Source of the DNA: Trogon surrucura
Lineage: Eukaryota; Chordata; Aves; Trogoniformes; Trogonidae
DNA: 64,000 nt
Direction: 5' to 3'
NCBI GenBank assembly: GCA_020746105.1
Contig: CM036642.1
Location: forward strand, 5,735,501 to 5,799,500
The notes under the pieces are model-generated. The model ran no database searches. It was not told the origin of the DNA and was given only the letters and a program-made list of their open reading frames with translations. Both the position numbers and the translations under genes were made by a program. Each line of letters starts with the position of its first letter. The stretch's first letter is position 1. This document shows, in pieces, positions 59,701-64,000 of the stretch.

Positions 59701-62700
59701 GTCTGCTTCCAGAATGGAAATGTCATCGTACTCCCCGAGCCAGCAGCAGCTCTCCCGAGGCGATCTCCCCCCGGGCTGGGCTTCCATCCGCAAGGACGTG
59801 CTCAGCTGCTGACCCGAAACGGGGCGGCTCTTGTGAGCCTGCACCCGAGACACCTCGAAGGTGGATGTGGGAACGCGCCTTTCTGTTAGAGCGGTTGTGC
59901 TCTTTATAGACGGGAACTTTTCACAGACACGGCGGGATGGAATCTCCAGTGAGGGAGGTCTGAGCGCGCTGGCGCTGCGAGCGTGACCGGGTGGGGGCCC
60001 ATGGTGCTGGCGTGACCCCTCTGCTGGGAGGTGGGTGCATCCCACGCCCATCATCCGCGCTGTTCTAGCGCTTTGCCGTGTATATCCCTTCTCCAGAGGG
60101 TGACAGGGAAGAAAAAATCTCGAGCAGAAAAGTGACGTTCCCCTCCTTCGCCTGCTCCCCCCGCGCAGCAATAGAAATATGAGTCTGACTCTGCGGCATC
60201 AAAAGAGAGATCAGAGTAATCGGATCAAGCATGAGGAACTGCTTGTTGCCACTTTTCTGTTTTCAAATGAGGCTGCCTGGCAGCTTCCCTCGCGGAGCAC
60301 TTTTAAATATTAGTGATGCTGAGCTTTGGAGCTGGGGTTACGGCGAAGCAGGGCTCTGCTAAAACTGGGCTAGAGAGAAAACTTTCTTTGAGCCGCCTGA
60401 GTGTTCTACGTAGCCTCCAGGCTAACACGCTAAAATAAATACCCTCCCTCCCTCAACCGGGATCTGAGGAGAGGAGCGCTCGTCCCCGATTGCGGAGAGA
60501 GCTCACTCTCTGCGTTCTGCCGTGGTGATGCTTCCCTACCGTGCGGTCTGTGACGCCGGCACGCCTGGGACTTCGGGAGAGCGCGCTGCGCCGCGGTCCT
60601 CGGCATTGGCGAGGCTCCGCACAGCCGCGGTGCCCCTGGGCACGCAGCTGTGCTTGCTCGGGCACTCGGCGTGGCTCGGTGTGTTGGCTGAGGGTCGGAG
60701 GAGGGTGGCGGGCATTGTTTTCCTCACTTTCCTGAAGCGCCGTTGATGCTGAGCTCCTCACCGGCCACGGCAGATAAGGCGTCTCGCTCTCGGGAGCGCT
60801 GCTCGCGGAGATGCTCGTTGGGCACTACTGCGGGCTGGGACTTGTGTGGTGCCACCGATCGCCCGTGGCTGTGGGAGGGCTGAGTGATGTTGGACCAGCC
60901 CTCGTCCAAACGGCCAAGCGCGGGAACCCTGCCTCGCTCCGTGGGGTTGGGTTATGAGGTGCTCGGCTAATTCTAACTGGTTTCCTTGTGATGAAGACCT
61001 GAAGTGTTTGCATTTAGAGAACTGTTGCTGTAGCCTGGTTAATTTTGAATTCCTGGCCTAAGCTATCCTATACATTACAATGTTAGAGGACGTGACTAGG
61101 TACAGGGAAGCTCCTAAGAGTCGCCCCTCCTGCTCTCCCCAGCCTGTGTAACATCTGTTGCTCTTTTCAGCTGGCTTGAGGATAGGGGGCTGTGTGAGCT
61201 CAGTTGAAATAGAAAGGATGCCGCGTCGTTTGAGGTGTCAGCAGCTCCGTAAAGCTTTTGTGCCTGGATGGCTTTTCGTGCCGTACTCGGGGGAAGGCTG
61301 CTGGATCCCTTGGTAACGTCGCCTGGTGCCGAGATCCCGAGCGATGCCGGTTGTCGTTATCATTTCCCGATGACAGCCCGACCAGGCTGCGTGGCGTTGG
61401 GTGGAAAGCCGGTTGACAAACACCAGAGCCATGATGCCTGCCGTCAAGTGAGCCTCAGCTTTGCCGAGCAGAGGGTGGTTTGGGTTCGCTGGGGCTGTTG
61501 GGAGCGAGCACGCTTTTTCAGGGCAGCAGTGGCGGGAGCGAAGCAAAGCGAACGCCCCGCTTGCTGTGTGAAGAGCTCTCACCGTGTCGGGGAGAATCTA
61601 GGTCGGCTTGACAGCAGCTCCACTTCTCTAGGCAGATTAATTTTTTTGCCACCCTCATTTCTTACGGCGCTGCACGGAGCCCGGAGAGGCTTGGCAGCAC
61701 GTGCCGGGTGGCGAGGGCTTGGGTTGAAGTGACTGTGGGAGCGTTTTGACTCGCCCCGGGGCAGGGGGTGGAGGTTGGCCGTAGTAAGGACTCACTGAAC
61801 AGGCGCCAGTGCTCGGCAAGGTTCTTCTCAGTGTAGTTTCTCTCACTTAACTCCTCGCTTCTGACCTTCACTTTCTACCGGTTTGGCAGCTGCTCGAAAC
61901 CGAAGACTTGTACCGTGCCGTTACGAGAGTGTCTGTGGGGTGACGGCTGTTTCCCACCGCGTCGCAGTTGGCGACCGTTTGTCCTCCTTGCTCAGCTTCT
62001 GGTCTGAAAGTGACTCCGAAAGAGACATCACTCGTTAACCTGGTAGGCAGAACTGCTCCAAGTGACTCCCACAAGGGGGTTTTTGAGCTCTGTCCACATT
62101 AACAGCTTCTCGTTCGATTTAAAGGTCTTCTACCCTTAATCGTTCCGTATAATCTTTAACAGAAGGCGCACGCTTAATCAACTCTCGCTGAATCCGTAAG
62201 TGCCAGGTATTGCTTCTTCAGCAGGGGAAGCGCAGTCGGTCTTTTCTTGGTAAGAGCAAAGATTAAAGCGGGATAGATAGGAGATTAACACTGTTCCCTT
62301 CAGACATCTTCAGGGAAAGGGGGAGAAACCTGTAGGCAAGAACTAGAGAAAATACTCGGAGGCAAATCATTTATTGCTGTACCAGAATGTATAGAGCCTT
62401 GTAAACAGAGGGTTTATAGCGAACCCACCGGTGTAGCTTTTAAATCACTGTGGGAGAATCTCAGATGCGCGATTATATGATGGCTCTCTCCTCCAGGCTC
62501 TCTTCGGTAAATTGGATCTCGAGTTTTCAAGCGCGTTAGCACAACATGATGTATGTGGAATGCAGCTCGGGAAGGTGCGTGTCAGATGCTGCTGGACAAG
62601 CCGCCTTTCTTGGGGCACCTTCTCAATTTTCTGTTGAGGTCGGACACGTCTGTGCCTCTCGTTCCCCTCTGAGATGGGGGAGGTTGTCTTTGGCGAGAGC

Positions 62701-64000
62701 TCCCATTAAATACAATTTCAGTGTTTCCTACAGAATGACTTTCTTTAATTCCTTGCAAGAAGAAATACTGAGTGGACAACCTGTTTTCCCAATCCACTGT
62801 TTGCACCATTTCTTCCTCCGCTTCCCGCCCACACACCTTGCAACCCCCACGTCTGACTTCTTTGGGTTTATGGGTGATGCTGCCAAGGCAGGAAAAAAGA
62901 GCAAACGATAGGTGTCTGTGGGTGGTGGGGCTTTGAGCCCAGTGCTTTTATGAATTGCGAGCGGCCACGCATGGGGAGGTGGTGCCGGTGGGACGGTGCC
63001 GCGCGCCCGCGGACACGGCATCACGAGCGGCTTCGAGCAGCAGCTCGGGCTACGTGCAGACAGCGAGCTTCGAAATGGAGAGTAATCTTCTGGGTGTTGT
63101 TACGTCGTGGGGGTTTCCAGCATGGGCAGCTGCCTCTCTGAGGGGTCCTGGGCATGGCTCTGCCTCGGTTTCCCTGGCTGTCCGAGCTGCTCGGGGGGGA
63201 TGACGAAGAGGAGGAGGAGGAGGGCTGGCAGGGCTGGGGGTCGCCGTGCCGCGGGGTGGATGGGCAGCAACTCCTCCTCCCACCCTCTCCCCGCGGTTAT
63301 GAGTAAATCCTGTCCTAAAGTAGGGAGCAGCTTAAATTATCCTACAGTAAACAAATAAGGATTAGGGAGCTATTTTAAGCCTGGTCATCTGCCTGTCTTC
63401 CTGGGGAGAGCCCAGCGGACCGGCCGGCCGAGGGGGCGTCCACCTGGGGACCAAGGGATTTGGGCCGAGTTGAAGGGGGGCGTTGGGTGCGCACAGACGA
63501 GGGCGAAAACCCGTGTGGGTCGTTCCCCGCTTCTGGATTTCGCTGCAAACTGTCACAGAATTCAGCGAGGACGCCTTTGGAAAGGCGGCTCCTCTTTGCT
63601 TCGAATACCCTGTCCTTGTGCCAGCGGAGGAGGCTGGCGTTGGTTAGCGGTGCGACCCGAAACAATGCGGAAGTTTTAATAACTCGGTGTTTTCGTTGTG
63701 CCAAAGAATCAAATGACGTGGAGAATAACTTTTCCTTGCTCAGCTCATTTATAAAGCTCTAGGAAATTGCTTGCCTGAGCCTCTGTAGGAGCTGCGTTTG
63801 AAGGGCCAGGCTAAAGAGTAATTTTTGTCAGTTTAATAAGCGTAATAAAATGGTAAATCTTAGGGGGGAGAAAAGCGCCTCCGAAATCGGTGTTTTTTCG
63901 CTTTAAACTGGCTCCTGGGATTTCCCGGGAATCCGGAGGCGGGTGCTGGAGCAGCTGGCTGTGCCGGGCGCTCCCTCCTCGGCCCCCCGGGATCCGCGTG

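Larger units (their letters stand above)
54584..64000 (+). other. Start of CADM1 intron 1
   Basis: No second exon is recognisable. None of the open frames shows the Ig-domain sequence expected of CADM1 exon 2. The first 1.2 kb is CpG island. After that come an 18-T run (55936-55953), an MIR/L2-like relic (56608-56700), ordinary mixed-composition DNA to 59 kb, AT-richer blocks near 59.0-59.4 and 62.1-62.6 kb (the first with a CACGTG E-box at 59062-59067), and GC-richer stretches near 60.5 and 63.2 kb. Intron 1 of this gene is very long in other vertebrates, so an exon-free remainder is expected. The interpretation depends on the exon 1 call. Confidence 0.65.

Noticed and set aside
1-64000. tRNA, rRNA, snRNA, CRISPR array, bacterial operon or endogenous retrovirus
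   Set aside because: No internal promoter boxes in cloverleaf context, no regularly spaced palindromic repeats, no ribosome-binding-site operon layout and no retroviral gene motifs were seen on either strand.

Overview
The window looks like a GC-rich avian (or at least sauropsid) nuclear genome segment. It holds one young-looking CR1 LINE tail of bird type at 52.3 kb, several decayed CR1/L3-like and MIR/L2-like fragments, no Alu or L1, low repeat density and two CpG islands. No bacterial, organellar or viral gene organisation is visible. Almost every open frame is short, overlaps others on both strands and lacks domain character, as expected for non-coding vertebrate DNA.

One protein-coding exon can be supported. 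At 54484-54583 (+) a 33-codon signal-peptide exon sits in a dense CpG island (about 53.74-55.79 kb), has a strong Kozak context and ends in a phase-1 GT donor. Its hydrophobic core and end (LPPLLLLLLSAAAIVPRG) closely resemble the first-exon end of vertebrate CADM1 (SynCAM1/TSLC1, human ...LRLLLLLFSAAALIPTG), and I call it CADM1 exon 1. On that reading, 54584-64000 is the beginning of the long first intron, and 1-53.7 kb is the 5' gene desert of CADM1. The family is on human 11q23, and I infer a chicken chromosome 24-like microchromosome.

Layout: 1-13.86 kb is intergenic, with AT-rich homeodomain-motif blocks alternating with GC-rich unremarkable DNA. At 13.87-15.1 kb there is a compact unusual locus: a pyrimidine tract, three copies of a 31-bp AT-rich repeat, three copies of a 33-bp GC-rich repeat, and a second CpG island with a consensus splice donor and an octamer motif. 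At 15.1-26.6 kb are ancient repeats (MIR/L2-like at 15.14 and 17.8 kb; CR1/L3 ORF2 fragments at 18.6, 23.7 and 26.4 kb) mixed with AT-rich blocks. From 26.6 to 52.3 kb is more gene desert with candidate enhancers, including an 8-bp-arm inverted repeat at 29.97 kb. At 52.3-54.5 kb are the CR1 tail, an AT-rich block with opposed octamers and the CpG-island promoter. From 54.6 kb to the end is intron 1 with another MIR/L2-like relic.

The likely biology is long-range developmental control of one neuronal/epithelial adhesion gene rather than a multi-gene system. I did not find a convincing new multi-component system. The best leads are the 14-15 kb CpG island (possible unannotated promoter or lncRNA) and the candidate enhancer blocks, which need alignment and transcript data to confirm.
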